A stretch of DNA of 64,000 nt, from NCBI RefSeq assembly GCF_014905175.1, contig NC_057788.1, positions 4,898,001 through 4,962,000 of the forward strand, written 5' to 3'. The notes under the pieces were generated by a model, which saw nothing but the letters and a program-made list of their open reading frames with translations, was not told the origin of the DNA and made no database searches. Every line of letters starts with the position of its first letter. Within the stretch, counting starts at the first letter, position 1. This document shows positions 15,301 to 26,400 of the stretch, piece by piece. The stretch comes from Aphidius gifuensis. Its lineage: Eukaryota; Arthropoda; Insecta; Hymenoptera; Braconidae. The translations under genes were made by a program, and so were the position numbers.

Positions 15301-18300
15301 AGAAAATATAATTTATATGATAATTTGTTTTTTTTTTTAAATAAAAAAAAACTTAATTTATTAATTTAATTTTTAAACCGTATTAACCTTGAACAATCTT
15401 ATAAATCTTGTTGAAATTTTTTTCATTTATTTTTGTATTTAAACAATTTTTTATCACTGAATAATAAATTGGTAGTTAATTGGATGATAAATAAAATAAA
15501 TAAATAATTTTCAATGTTATTTTTAAGATGTTATTTGTTATTTATTTAACTTTTTTTTATATTTTTTTTCAGCCACTGATGAATATGGCATACTGTGCAC
15601 TAATACTGCTTGGTAAAACAATTCAAAAACTTGTATTTGGTGAACTTAGAGCATCTGAGAGACAACACTTGAAGGATAAATTTGGAAATTTTATATTTTA
15701 TAAATTTATATTTGTCTTTGGTGTATTGAATGTGCAATATGCTGATGAGGTTGTGCTTTGGTGGGCATGGTTTACTGCACTTGGTTTTCTTGGTCTTCTG
15801 AGTCAGCTCTGCAAGGATAGATTTGTATACGTAAGTATTTATTCATTCTTCATCATTAAATATATAATATATAAACAAATCAAAACAGATAAAATAATAC
15901 GTCTTTTTTATTTTTTTTTGTTGATAAAGCTTGTGGATAATTAAATGCCTAGTCTTTTCCTGGACACTTGAAAAGTTTATTGTTCGTGTTCTAATTTTCT
16001 TGACTTGTTCAAGGACTTTATTTTTTTTATTCAATAAAAATTTTTCATATCATATTGATACACAGACACAGACACATCAATATTATATTACAAGTGACAA
16101 CTACCCACTCTATTGACTCTTATAACACAAAGCCTCGGTAATATATTTATTAAAAATATTATTATTTTTTATGTATAATAAATTTACTATCAGTATTCGA
16201 AGTAAAAATGAAAGGATAAAATAATTTCTAGGTCATTACTGAGATTGAAAAAATTAGCATTTAATTATTTGCATGAGGTGATATACAGGACAATAATTTT
16301 GTTTCAAGATAATTCGTTATTTTTTATTTGATAAATGTTTTTTTTTAATTTAATTAATTACCAATAATATCAAGGAGTTTTTTTTTGTTAAATAAATAAA
16401 AATTGTATATTTTTTTTTAATTCTAAAATTGACTATTAAAAATTAACTATTGATGTAAATTTTTATAATAATTATGTTAATTTTTTTGGATTATTTATTG
16501 CCAATATAATCTATTATTTTTATGACTATTGAAAATTATATAATTTGATTTTATTACTTAGTATATTTGATTAATCATCACTCATGATTCATCAGTCAAC
16601 TTTAATAATAGAATAAATTTTACTTTCTAATTATTAATATAATTCATGTTTTTTTTTTCTCATGGAAATTTACATTGTATATATTATTAATCGTTATTGA
16701 TAAAGAAAAAAAAAAAGAAAAAATTTTCATCATCCTTGAATTAACTTCAATGCAGGATCTTGAATTGTACGAGAAGGTAAAAAAAAAAAAAAAACATTTA
16801 GATCAAACATGAGCTGAAATTAAAACAAGGTCAAACTGGTTTTTTTTTTTTTTTTTCTTTCAACAATTTCGAGTTATTCAACAACCAGTTTTTTTTTTTC
16901 AAACAGCACTTTGAAAAATATATTTAAAAAAGCATGTAAATAAATAAAAATTGATTAAAATTGAACATAAATTTGCTGATAAAAAACTGTACTAATTTTG
17001 TTGGAAAAAAATATTTAAAATATTTAACGAAAAATAAATGAATTAATTAAGTAATTCATTTTTAAATGTTAACATTGACGTCGTCACTATTTATAAATTA
17101 ATATATATTTCGAATAAATTGATAAACCATAGTTGAAAAATAATAATTTATTAAATTTAATATTGCAGTTATCATTTTCACCAACAACACCAGGATGGAG
17201 TCACGCACGTCTTTTAGGATTACTTGGAGCAATCCTGGCATTGTCCTCGTTCATGTTACTTTTATCAACTGCAGCAGCCTTCTTTTTTGTGTCCTTCAAT
17301 ACTTTTGCATTCATGGCAGCCGAGGTGAGTTACTAGTAATATATATATTCAAGTGTTCAACCACGTATTGATTGTGTCGGTCACAAGACATGACTGTATT
17401 AATTTTTCTTCATCGACTATATGCGTGAAGATAATACCAGATTATTGTGCCAAGGAAATTCTGATGTCACTCTTATCCAACCAATTTTTATTCATCTATT
17501 TTATATTTATTTCATTATTTTATTTATATATTTCTATCATCCATCAATTTCTAGGACATTTAAATTTTTGTTTTTTAATATCATAAAATCATTGACTAAG
17601 TATATTTTAATTTTTTTAAAATAACAAAATCATTTAAATTTTAATTAAATATTTATTTTTTAGAAGGTAAAAAAAATTTTCTATATTTAGAACTTGTTGA
17701 ATCATCAACGTTCACTCAGAAAACTTGTACTACTTTGCGTCATTAAATTTTTGAATTTAATATTTATTTAATTCTAAAAAAGTAATTTTATTTTTGTTTA
17801 ATTAGATACAAAAATACTCCAAGTATTAGCTTTGAATTATAAAAGCTTTGCAGAAATATTATTTATTATTTTGACTAATAACAAAAGAAAAAAAAAAAAA
17901 GTAATTTTTATGAATATTCGTTTGATGATTTGAATGAATGTCAAAAAAATATTCATAAATATATTTTTAAATATAATATATTCATTATTCTTGAACGTTT
18001 CATTATTATGTTGTTACATCGAGGTGAACACCCCGTCACTGAGGTGACTGACCAGCCTCAAGACCACGGTAATTTAAACAAGTTTACGTAACGGTGAATC
18101 TTTTCCGTATTCAATCAAAATTAAATGGTTTTTCTTCTATTATCCCACGATATAAATTCCAATGCTTTTATTAATTATTTAAATATATTGCCAAATTATT
18201 TGATCCAGCTGATTTAATAAACAAAAATAAATTACAAAGCTAATTACACAATTGACTAGAATATATATACTCTGACATTTTGATTAATTATAATTATAAA

Positions 18301-20894
18301 TCAGTCACTTTTCAACAACCATAAAAGTTTTCCATTAACTAGTTTATGTCAATTTTTATTTATTTTTATTTTTGTTTTCTGTTTATAAATAGAGTGTATG
18401 ATGCAATTTTTTTCTGCACTTTTAATAAATAAAAAAATTCAAAATTTTCCGTAATGAATAATCAATAACATTTATTTCAAATTTATACTTGATAAGAATA
18501 TTTTTTTTTTCATATATTTTGTTCAAGATAAATATGTTCATGATATTTTTTTTTTACATAATTTTATTATCCATGTATAATTATTAATTATTGAGTATTT
18601 AAAAAAAATACATTTAAATATTATTATTTAATAAAGTGTTGGAAACGGTGCAAGTTTAAAAATTACTCAACTAAAATTTATATAAATAAATAAATAAAAA
18701 AACTATGCCAGTTTTAAAACTGTAAAATGACCTTTGAAGCATAAATAAGTTGATTGGAAAGGTCTGGGTCAACAACCCATGTATGTGTCATTTTAGTAAT
18801 ATGATTTTTTCTATACTATTATACATTTTACTCATAAAAACACCTTTTCATTATTGTGAATATTTTTATCTCCCACTTGATTTTTTAATCAATCAACATA
18901 CTCGGTTACTCTTCTGTGGTTATTTAGCTACATGATGATTCTAGAAAGTTCTTTAATATTGAAACTGATTTCACAATTTAAACCCGGCAGTTTAAATACA
19001 ACAAGTCTTTTATCACGAATAACATTTATAAATATTACACATACACATAATAATGACATAATATTCTTTTTCGTTTTCTTTTTTTTTTGTTATTTTAATT
19101 TTCTTTTTATTGTTTATTTTGATATGTCAAAATATAAGCTATGGCTCAATATCCTTGTCTTGTTGGCAATAAAAAAATGAATAAATTTAAAAATATATTA
19201 GTTTCTTTTTACGAAATATTTTTGATAATAGCTGAAGCCCGTTTGCAATAGAAATTCGAAAAATATCTACTTTTTCTTTGAAGAATTTCTATAAATCCAA
19301 AATCCAGAAAATACGGTTTATATTTTTTGTTTTATGTTGATTAAAATTTAAATATTCAGTTGATTCATGACAACTCATGTCATAGTAAAAAAAATCATTG
19401 TTATTACAAGAATAAATATTTAATATCATCATTAATTTTATATCTAAATGTCAAATGAATTATTAAATCATGATTACGTACAAGTTGTCTGATTTATTTT
19501 GTTATTTTTTTTTTTTTCCAGTGTATTTTATTGGCAGTAAGAACAATTCATGTTATGCTGAGATATGGAATTCATCTTTATGATACAAGATCATCACCAC
19601 GTTCGTCAGATAAACGAGGACCACTTGCTTATTACACTGAATTAATATGTGAATTAACAATACTTGCTGTTGATTTTTTGCATCATGTTCACATGTTATT
19701 GTGGAGCAATATATTACTCAGCATGGCATCACTTGTAATATGTATGCAATTACGTTATTTGTTTCATGAAATACAAAGAAGAATAACAAAACACAGAAAT
19801 TATTTGGCTGTTTTATGTCACATGGAACAAAAGTATGTATATTTAAAAAAAAAAAAAACTAAAAGTATTTAAGATTGATTAATTATGATAAATTTAATTT
19901 TATAGTTATCCAATGGCATCAACAGATGAACTCAATGAAAATTCAGATAATTGTGCAATTTGTTGGGAGAAAATGGAAACAGCTAGAAAATTACCATGCA
20001 GTCATCTTTTTCACAATTCATGTCTTCAATCTTGGCTTGAACAAGATACATCCTGTCCAACATGTAGACTTATTTTAAGTATGCAAGCTAATCGTCGTGA
20101 TAATACTCCTGAATTACGTACTGAATTGCCAGAATCACAAACTTCCGTTGGTAGAAATGATAATCATTTCTTTCATTTTGATGGATCAAGATACGTGTCT
20201 TGGTTGCCAAGTTTTTCAGTTGAAGTTACTCATAATCGTTTACGTGGTGATGTATTAACATTGGCACATAGTAATTCACAAATTGATGCAATGGCAAGAC
20301 ACGTAAGTTTATAAAATCAATAAAAAAAATAATACATTAATGATGATAACAATTATTATTTATTACAGGTACAACAATTGTTTCCTCATTATCCAAGAAA
20401 TGTTGTACTTGAAGATTTACGTATTACAAGATCAGTTGAAATGACTGTTGAAAATATTCTCGATGGAAGATTAATAATTCCACATCATGTTATCAATGAG
20501 ATTGAAGATGAACCTGCCATTCAAAGTCAATCAGTCAATTCAAATAACATATTAAATACACCAACACCAATGCCATCTAAAACATGGGATTTAAAATTGG
20601 ATCTACCAGTTGAAAATGACAGGTAAATAATATTTATTTCTTATTTGAATGCATTTAGCTATTAGTTATAATATTATCTGATAATTGAAATTATTTTTTT
20701 GATAATTTAATTATAGTGTAGAGGAGCCATTGACAATTGGTAGTCGCTTCTCAAAATCTTCAACTGAACGTGAACAAATTTTACAACGTCGTAGGCAACA
20801 CATGCTGATGACAGCTCGACGAAAATACGTTGAGAAACAGCGAAAGTCTGAGACTGAGACAAAAATTCCAATAAATATTCATACAATGTCCTAA
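12341..20894 (+). CDS. AMFR: E3 ubiquitin-protein ligase gp78 / AMFR (7 coding exons)
   Basis: Coding exons: 12,341-12,598; 15,573-15,830; 17,169-17,324; 19,522-19,832; 19,906-20,302; 20,369-20,622; 20,717-20,894. All joins use GT..AG and keep frame, giving 603 residues (human gp78 is 643). The order matches gp78/AMFR: a multi-pass membrane half (hydrophobic segments from residue 18 to about 310, with the conserved block ASERQHLKDKF in exon 2), a RING-H2 finger (Cys344, Cys347, Cys359, His361, His364, Cys367, Cys378, Cys381), a CUE domain near 455-498 (LFP motif 464-466), and a basic helix near 554-586 that matches the Ube2g2-binding region. The family is an ER-membrane ubiquitin ligase of ER-associated degradation that also controls sterol enzymes. 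The C-terminal p97/VCP-binding VIM helix of the vertebrate protein is not present; the protein ends shortly after the Ube2g2-binding helix. The start is chosen because MPTVFLARVPVPNFRLYT aligns with the vertebrate amino terminus. Introns 4-6 are 66-94 bp; introns 1-3 are 1.3-3.0 kb. Confidence 0.96.
12599..15572 (+). other. gp78 intron 1
   Basis: A 2,974-bp AT-rich intron (donor GTAATT, acceptor TTTTTTTTCAG). It contains a palindromic CRE-type site TGACGTCA at 13,630-13,637, a CACGTG E-box near 13,350 next to GAGAC-ATT-GTCTC, and a short hairpin GCTCTA..TAGAGC near 13,493-13,519. No nested gene is seen. Confidence 0.8.
17325..19521 (+). other. gp78 intron 3 with a GC-rich hairpin island
   Basis: A 2,197-bp intron. 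A G/C-rich patch at about 18,017-18,075 contains the perfect tetraloop hairpin GTCAC-TGAG-GTGAC at 18,035-18,048. The frames at 17,353-17,624, 18,750-18,935 and 18,932-19,180 are low-complexity intron reading frames, not exons. Confidence 0.75.
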
Positions 20895-23281
20895 GTTATT
20901 TTATTCATTTTTTAAAATTTAAAATAAATAGATTTAAAGTATGAAAAAATAAATTAAAATAAACTCATAATTATATATATGAAAAAGAGAAGAAATAAAA
21001 TTCAATGATAATTTTGAATTAAAAGATGGTAAGCTTTTAAATTTATCAATGAATAAAAATTAATAAAATTTATTAAAATTGAATGTGTGTATGTTTGTTA
21101 AAAAAAAAAAAACAAATTTCGTTAGTGTCATAATGTTTTTAGTAAATAAATGTTTTTAATGAATATAAATAATTCATATTGAGTGTGAAGAAAAATAAAA
21201 AGAGAGGTATCAAGCATATCAGGAACCAAGAGCATCCTGTGTCATCAGTTACACATATTTTTTGAGATTAATAAAGAAAAATAATATTTAAAAAAAAAGT
21301 ATACATAAAATTTGCCATGATTGTGGTAAAAAAAATAAATCGAGTTGAGGTGGCTGTGTTTATACGCAACGTTATACTTAATAAATTAAAAAAATATGTA
21401 AAAAATAATGACAATTACAGTTCTGAGTAAATTGCTGTTTAAAAAAAATTTATCATTGAATAATCTTGAATCTTTAAAATACTTAATTTGTAATATTCAC
21501 TTTAATATAATCATCTAGATGACACGACAATAACACACCAGCTAGTAATTAATATAATTTATCATAATTATTTTTTTGCTATGTGCCAAGATTGATGATA
21601 AATAAAATCACATGAAAAATATTACTACGTATTTTACAGTTTGAAATAAAAATTATAATAATTCAACTCAGCAATTTAACTATTTTATTTTTTATTATTT
21701 TCTACACATTTTTAATTGATTTTAATTTTTGCTAAATGAACAAATATAATTTTCATGATTGGTCCATTATGATGTACGAGTCCAAAATAAAATATCAATA
21801 ATTGTTGATGTTTTGTAATGATAAAAAAATAATGAAATTAATTGTTAAACTATTTTGATATAGACTTAATGAATAATTATGTATTTGAAAATAATCAAGT
21901 AATTCAGATTAATCGAATTAATATAATTATTATTAATTAATTAATATACTAGTTTATAATAATAATATAATATTAATCAATTAGAAATATAAATTGACTA
22001 TTTTGTTGATAAGTTCGAAATTTTGCGCTAGTCTCCAACAAGTTTTTAAACTGTTATGGAATACTGTTATCAAAGATTTATTTTTTATTTTTATCATATT
22101 AAAATTAAACGTGTTATTTAATATCAGGCTACTTGTACTTTTATTTATAATATTATAATTTTTAATTATTAAAAAAAAAAAATATGATACAAGTACATGA
22201 TTAAACAAAAGTCTGATAACTCGTATTGGATTTTTCTTTTTTGTATTTGAAAAAAAAAAGAATAAGATGATTCAAATTGTCCTCGTGAAATTTAAGAATG
22301 ACAAATGTAATATGATTAATATTGATTTTTAATATTCAATATGTTCTTGTATTAATTAAGGAGTTATTCATTTTTGATCATTATCAAGTATTAATCATAT
22401 TTTAAAGAAATATAAGTTTTTTTTTTTTAGATTGCTTGTGATATAAACGAAATTTGCACATTGAATTTAAAATTAATATTATGTTACTTTTATCAATAAT
22501 GTAGAATTAAAAAGTTTTGTCATTTATCGAGTGAATTGGTTTTGTTTTTTTTTGTTTTTTCCAAGTTTCTTGAATGGGAATGTACTGTGTGAAAGTGAAA
22601 CCAAAATAAAAAAAACAAAAGTGAATTTTTAATTACATAAATTTATTTATTGTTTTAAATGCATTAATATAATTTTTTTTTTTTTTTTTTTTTTTTGTGT
22701 TTAGGTTGAAAAAAAAAACATGAATAATGAAATTTTAATTTTTTATGAATAAAAATTTTTCTCAACATGCACTTGTTCACTGGGGTTGTGAGTAAAAGTG
22801 GTTTGCAATTTTTTTACGTTGAAAAATAACGTAAATAATTAAATTCTAATATTTAAAAAATTAAATTTTTGATATGATGTTTTTTAAACAAGAATTTAAT
22901 TTCAATAAATTGGTTTTTAAATTATTTTTATTTAATATTAATTTATCATCAGACTTTTTAAATATTTTGTTTAATTCTTCATATTTTTACAATACAATTA
23001 TTGTTTTTTCATATAATTATAATATTGTCGGAATGCATCAAGTTGATATTCTACAAATTTTTTTTTCAGTACAATTTATAAATAATGAATCAAGAAAAAA
23101 AAAACCAAGGTAAGTTAACTATTGAAAATTTAAAAGACAATTTCATATTTTTAATCAAGAAAAAAAGAAGAATAACAATCATTTTGAATATTTAATTTAT
23201 TGTATAATTTGTTTCACCATTATATAAAAAATTGAAAAGTATTTTTTAAACAAAACATTAAATAAAATTTTGTATATATTA
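20895..23281. other. gp78 3'UTR and convergent spacer to DAD1
   Basis: AATAAA polyadenylation signals follow the gp78 stop (first at 20,923-20,928, more to 21,300). On the opposite strand the DAD1 3' side carries AATAAA (plus-strand TTTATT near 23,197). The spacer between is low-complexity. A 79-residue plus-strand frame at 22,874-23,113 ends in an exon-like patch (acceptor TTTTTTTCAG to 23,069, donor GGTAAG near 23,109), which could be a stray exon but has no recognisable product. Confidence 0.55.
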
Positions 23282-23761
23282 TTAACCAATGAAATTCATG
23301 ACGACAAGATGAAGAATAATATGAGCAAAAATAAAATCAGCAAATCCACGTTCTGGGCTTATTCCATTGAATTGATTTTTGTTTTGTGGATTAACTTGTA
23401 ATCGAAGGCAAACTGTAACATAAAAATATAAATAATTAATATTACTCCAAATAATAATACACAAAATTTGTAGGTTAATTTCAGCTGATAAAAAAAGAGC
23501 AGTTGAATTAAATAATTTATCATTTAATAATGAGTATAAAAAATGTTTATAATTACCAGCCAAAATAAAACATGATACACATGAAATAAATCCACTGAGA
23601 AAACTATTGAAAGGAAAAGTTCCAACCAAGCAACAATAAGCAAATTGAATGACACCGGTCAAAAATATATACAGCAAATAAGCATCAATAATTTTCAGCT
23701 TTTTTCCAGTATTTTTAGCATACTCTTGCCAAAATTTTCCAACAACAGCAACCACCGACAT
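23282..23761 (-). CDS. DAD1: DAD1, oligosaccharyltransferase small subunit (2 coding exons)
   Basis: Minus strand. Exon 1 runs 23,761-23,557, the intron 23,556-23,413 (144 bp, GTAATT..TTACAG, phase 1), exon 2 23,412-23,282. The spliced product is 111 residues (human 113). Exon 1 gives MSVVAVVGKFWQEYAKNTGK and three hydrophobic segments; exon 2 gives the family's hallmark end VCLRLQVNPQNKNQF..GISPERGFADFIFAHIILHLVVMNFIG. DAD1 (Ost2 in yeast) is a small multi-pass ER-membrane subunit of the oligosaccharyltransferase complex that N-glycosylates nascent proteins, and its loss triggers apoptosis in animal cells. The intron is a multiple of three and lacks in-frame stops, so the unspliced sequence also reads as one 159-residue frame; the 48 extra residues have no place in the family and mark the intron. 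Confidence 0.95.
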   Translation of the reverse strand: MSVVAVVGKFWQEYAKNTGKKLKIIDAYLLYIFLTGVIQFAYCCLVGTFPFNSFLSGFISCVSCFILAGNYKHFLYSLLNDKLFNSTALFLSAEINLQILCIIIWSNINYLYFYVTVCLRLQVNPQNKNQFNGISPERGFADFIFAHIILHLVVMNFIG

Positions 23762-24363
23762 TTTTAATATTTAAATAAATATTATTTTCCTAATAATAAC
23801 ACTCAATTTCTTACTATTTTTTTATTTTAATAAATAATAATACGTGTTATTGACGCGTGGCAAATTTATTGTTACGACCTCTTTCACAATAAATCTTAAA
23901 TATAATAATAATAATATAATACAAAATTAATAATAGTGACGCATGAATGTTATTGTATATGTAGCACAAGTATTGTCACAATAAATTTTCTAAAAAATAA
24001 TAACAATAATAATAAACAATAATAATAAATTGGAAAATGTAAGCAGCGCCACTAGTGGTAGGAATATTGATTGTTATCTGTCGGCAAAATGAGTATTTAA
24101 TATTTTCACCACTCGTAGCGCTGTTGATGTTTTTAATTGTTTTAAATTTTTGATGATGACTCTTGTGAAATTATATACTTTCAATTGTAAAATAAATAAA
24201 TAAAAGTGATGACGTATTGCTCTTAAAGCGGTCATTAAATCATTGAATTTAATTGTTTAATTGAGTTAATTAGTCATTTTTTTATATTAAATTGCTTTGT
24301 TAAGTCTCCGTGAATGTATTGAGTGATAAATTTTGAGTCAAAGTTTATTATTTTTGCATAAAA
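23762..24363. promoter_or_regulatory. divergent promoter between DAD1 and the plus-strand transcript
   Basis: About 600 bp separate the two start codons, which point away from each other. It contains an inverted pair of the same 13-bp motif, GCGCCACTAGTGG (24,046-24,058) and CCACTCGTAGCGC (24,109-24,121, 11 of 13 bases identical to the reverse complement of the first). The motif resembles the CTCF-type core in inverse orientation but is one base shorter than that consensus. A GACGCGTGG patch lies near 23,850 close to DAD1. Confidence 0.5.
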
Positions 24364-24941
24364 ATGCATATTGTTGGTGGCGGTCAGACAAAGAAAAAAA
24401 AGCCGGTGAATCATGAACAAAATGGCGGACAGGTACGTTGAATATTATTATTATTTAGTTTGTGTACAAAACAATGATAGAATTATTGTAAATAAAACAT
24501 AAATAAATCAAAAGACAAGAAAAAAAAAATTAATTACCTATTTGAGGTTTGCTTGATATTCTAGACAAGTGAATAAATTGATCATATTTTACAATAAATA
24601 AATATTAAAATATATCAATATCAATAAATTAACATTAAATAACAATAAAATTAACTTGTCGAGGTTCAGTTGATTGACATGTAATAAATAATTCAATATA
24701 TATTATCCACAATAATTTTAATAAAATATTTTTTTTTTGAATGTTTATAGACTCCAAGAAGAGCAGCCAAAAATTATTTGCAAAATATGGTAAAACAAGT
24801 ACCAAATGTATTGATGCTAATGGACAAAGAATCGTGGTAAGTAAATTTATTTTTTAATATTAAATTGTTTCTTATTTATTCGACAATTTGTTGGAATAAT
24901 TTGGTGAAAAAAATTACAGGTATTCGATAGTTCAAAGCTGA
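24364..24941 (+). CDS. candidate three-exon 58-residue microprotein
   Basis: Exons 24,364-24,432, 24,751-24,836 and 24,920-24,941 join in frame with good splice sites (donors CAG|GTACGT and TG|GTAAGT, acceptors TTTATAG and ATTACAG; introns 318 and 83 bp). The product begins MHIVGGGQTKKKKPVNHEQN, continues through a basic helix-like part (TPRRAAKNYLQNMVKQVPNV) and ends LMLMDKESWYSIVQS before a TGA. There is no signal peptide or membrane segment; the amino end is lysine-rich and glycine-rich. I do not recognise the family. Exon composition is clearly less AT-rich than the introns. It starts about 600 bp from DAD1 in divergent orientation. It may instead be a short upstream frame in a long non-coding transcript, because exon-like sequence continues downstream. 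Confidence 0.45.
24419..24428 (+). promoter_or_regulatory. YY1/Pho-type motif AAAATGGCGG
   Basis: AAAATGGCGG lies at the end of exon 1, just before the donor. It matches the YY1/Pho core ATGGC, which is often found just downstream of transcription starts in animal promoters. Motif match only. Confidence 0.3.
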
Positions 24942-26400
24942 TCAAACAACTGAATATCAATTAAGCTTTGGCTTGATTAGTATGTCCTAATAATTCATGA
25001 AACAATTACTGTTAAAACCAAGATGACAATACAGGGTTGTGTCGAAATACAGTAAGTTTTTACAGTTGTTTTTTTAAGTTAAATAATATTCATCTAAATT
25101 GTTGATTGAATTTATCCAACAAAGTTGATTGTTCATTCAATGTTTTAATAATTTCGTTTACTTTTTTTTTGTTACAGTGAATGTAGTGAGATTAAAGTGG
25201 CCAAAGTATTTGTGGTGTGCTGATAAAGAGATCACGATGTAAAGAATCATTTTAACAATTAATTGGCTGTTTAGTCATGATGATTAAGAAAAAAGCAAAA
25301 GATGCTAATGGTGATGGTGATGCAAGGTATGTTGGTATTAGTTTTTTCTTCAGCAAATGGTTTGGAAATCAATCAAACCATTTGATAATTTTATTATGAA
25401 ATCCTTTCAATCAGTAAATATTTATGAAAATATGATTGAAGGTATTTCATAGTAAATTTTGATTCAACTAAACCATCAAAAAAAATTAACCACAATAATG
25501 GAAAGATCAAAATGAATTGTGTGGATGGTTTTGTTAATAATGCATTGCATTTAAAGAAATACAAAAATAGAAAATTAAAATTCTATTATCTTGCGTTATG
25601 ATTGAATTATCAAAGCCGATTATTAAACGGTGCGTTGCGTTGATTTAAAGATAAATAATTAAAACGCGTAATTTGATAAATTTATAATTTGTGAAAGAAG
25701 AAAAAACTGGAAAATTAATTAAAATGAAAAAATAATGCTGAGGAAAAAACAAGATAAAATATTAAGAACCACAAGATGCTCATAAAAAAATAGTACCAAC
25801 CCTTGGATCAGACAAATCGACTTATTTATTAAACAAGAAGATAATAATGCAAAGAAGAATTTATGTGATAAGCCTTCATCAACAAAAATATTCGTCACTT
25901 TTCAATATTAAAAAAAAATAAGGCCAACGAATGAAAGTACAACCAGATGTTGATGATATGGGACATCCTGTTGACGTAGCTTGTCAACAAAATTTATCGG
26001 TGGATCCTGTAAAGTACCCAGCCCACATTATTGTTGTAAATAAATTTTTTTGAAATTGTTTTTATGACACCTGCAACCTGGACTACTTGACAATGATAAA
26101 TTAACATTACAAATTTACTTATTTACATTATTAAAACGATGAAATGTTTTATAAACTTTGACAAGTTTGTAAATGTTTTTGGCATCAATAGAAATGGTCA
26201 GCTGCTTTATGTTAATTATCTTTTGATTTCTCAATAATAATAAATTCTTGAGGATTGAAAATTACTTGTCATCAACAAGTGAAGATGATTGTCTTGCTGG
26301 TGATGGCTATCCTCAGAGGATATTTGCTTTATTGAACTTTGGCTTGTTCAAAATGAGCTACAACTGTGTTAGCTGATAAAAATATATATTCTGTTTGAAT
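24942..26400 (+). ncRNA. possible downstream exons or 3'UTR of the microprotein transcript
   Basis: A series of patches (about 24,920-25,052, 25,179-25,326, 25,770-26,060, 26,270-26,370) are less AT-rich than usual here. Some are bounded by splice-like signals: donor ACA|GTAAGT at about 25,050, acceptor TTGTTACAG ending about 25,177, donor AAG|GTATGT at about 25,327. No frame stays open across them. This pattern fits a spliced long non-coding transcript or a long 3'UTR. Strand is inferred from the splice signals. Confidence 0.3.
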
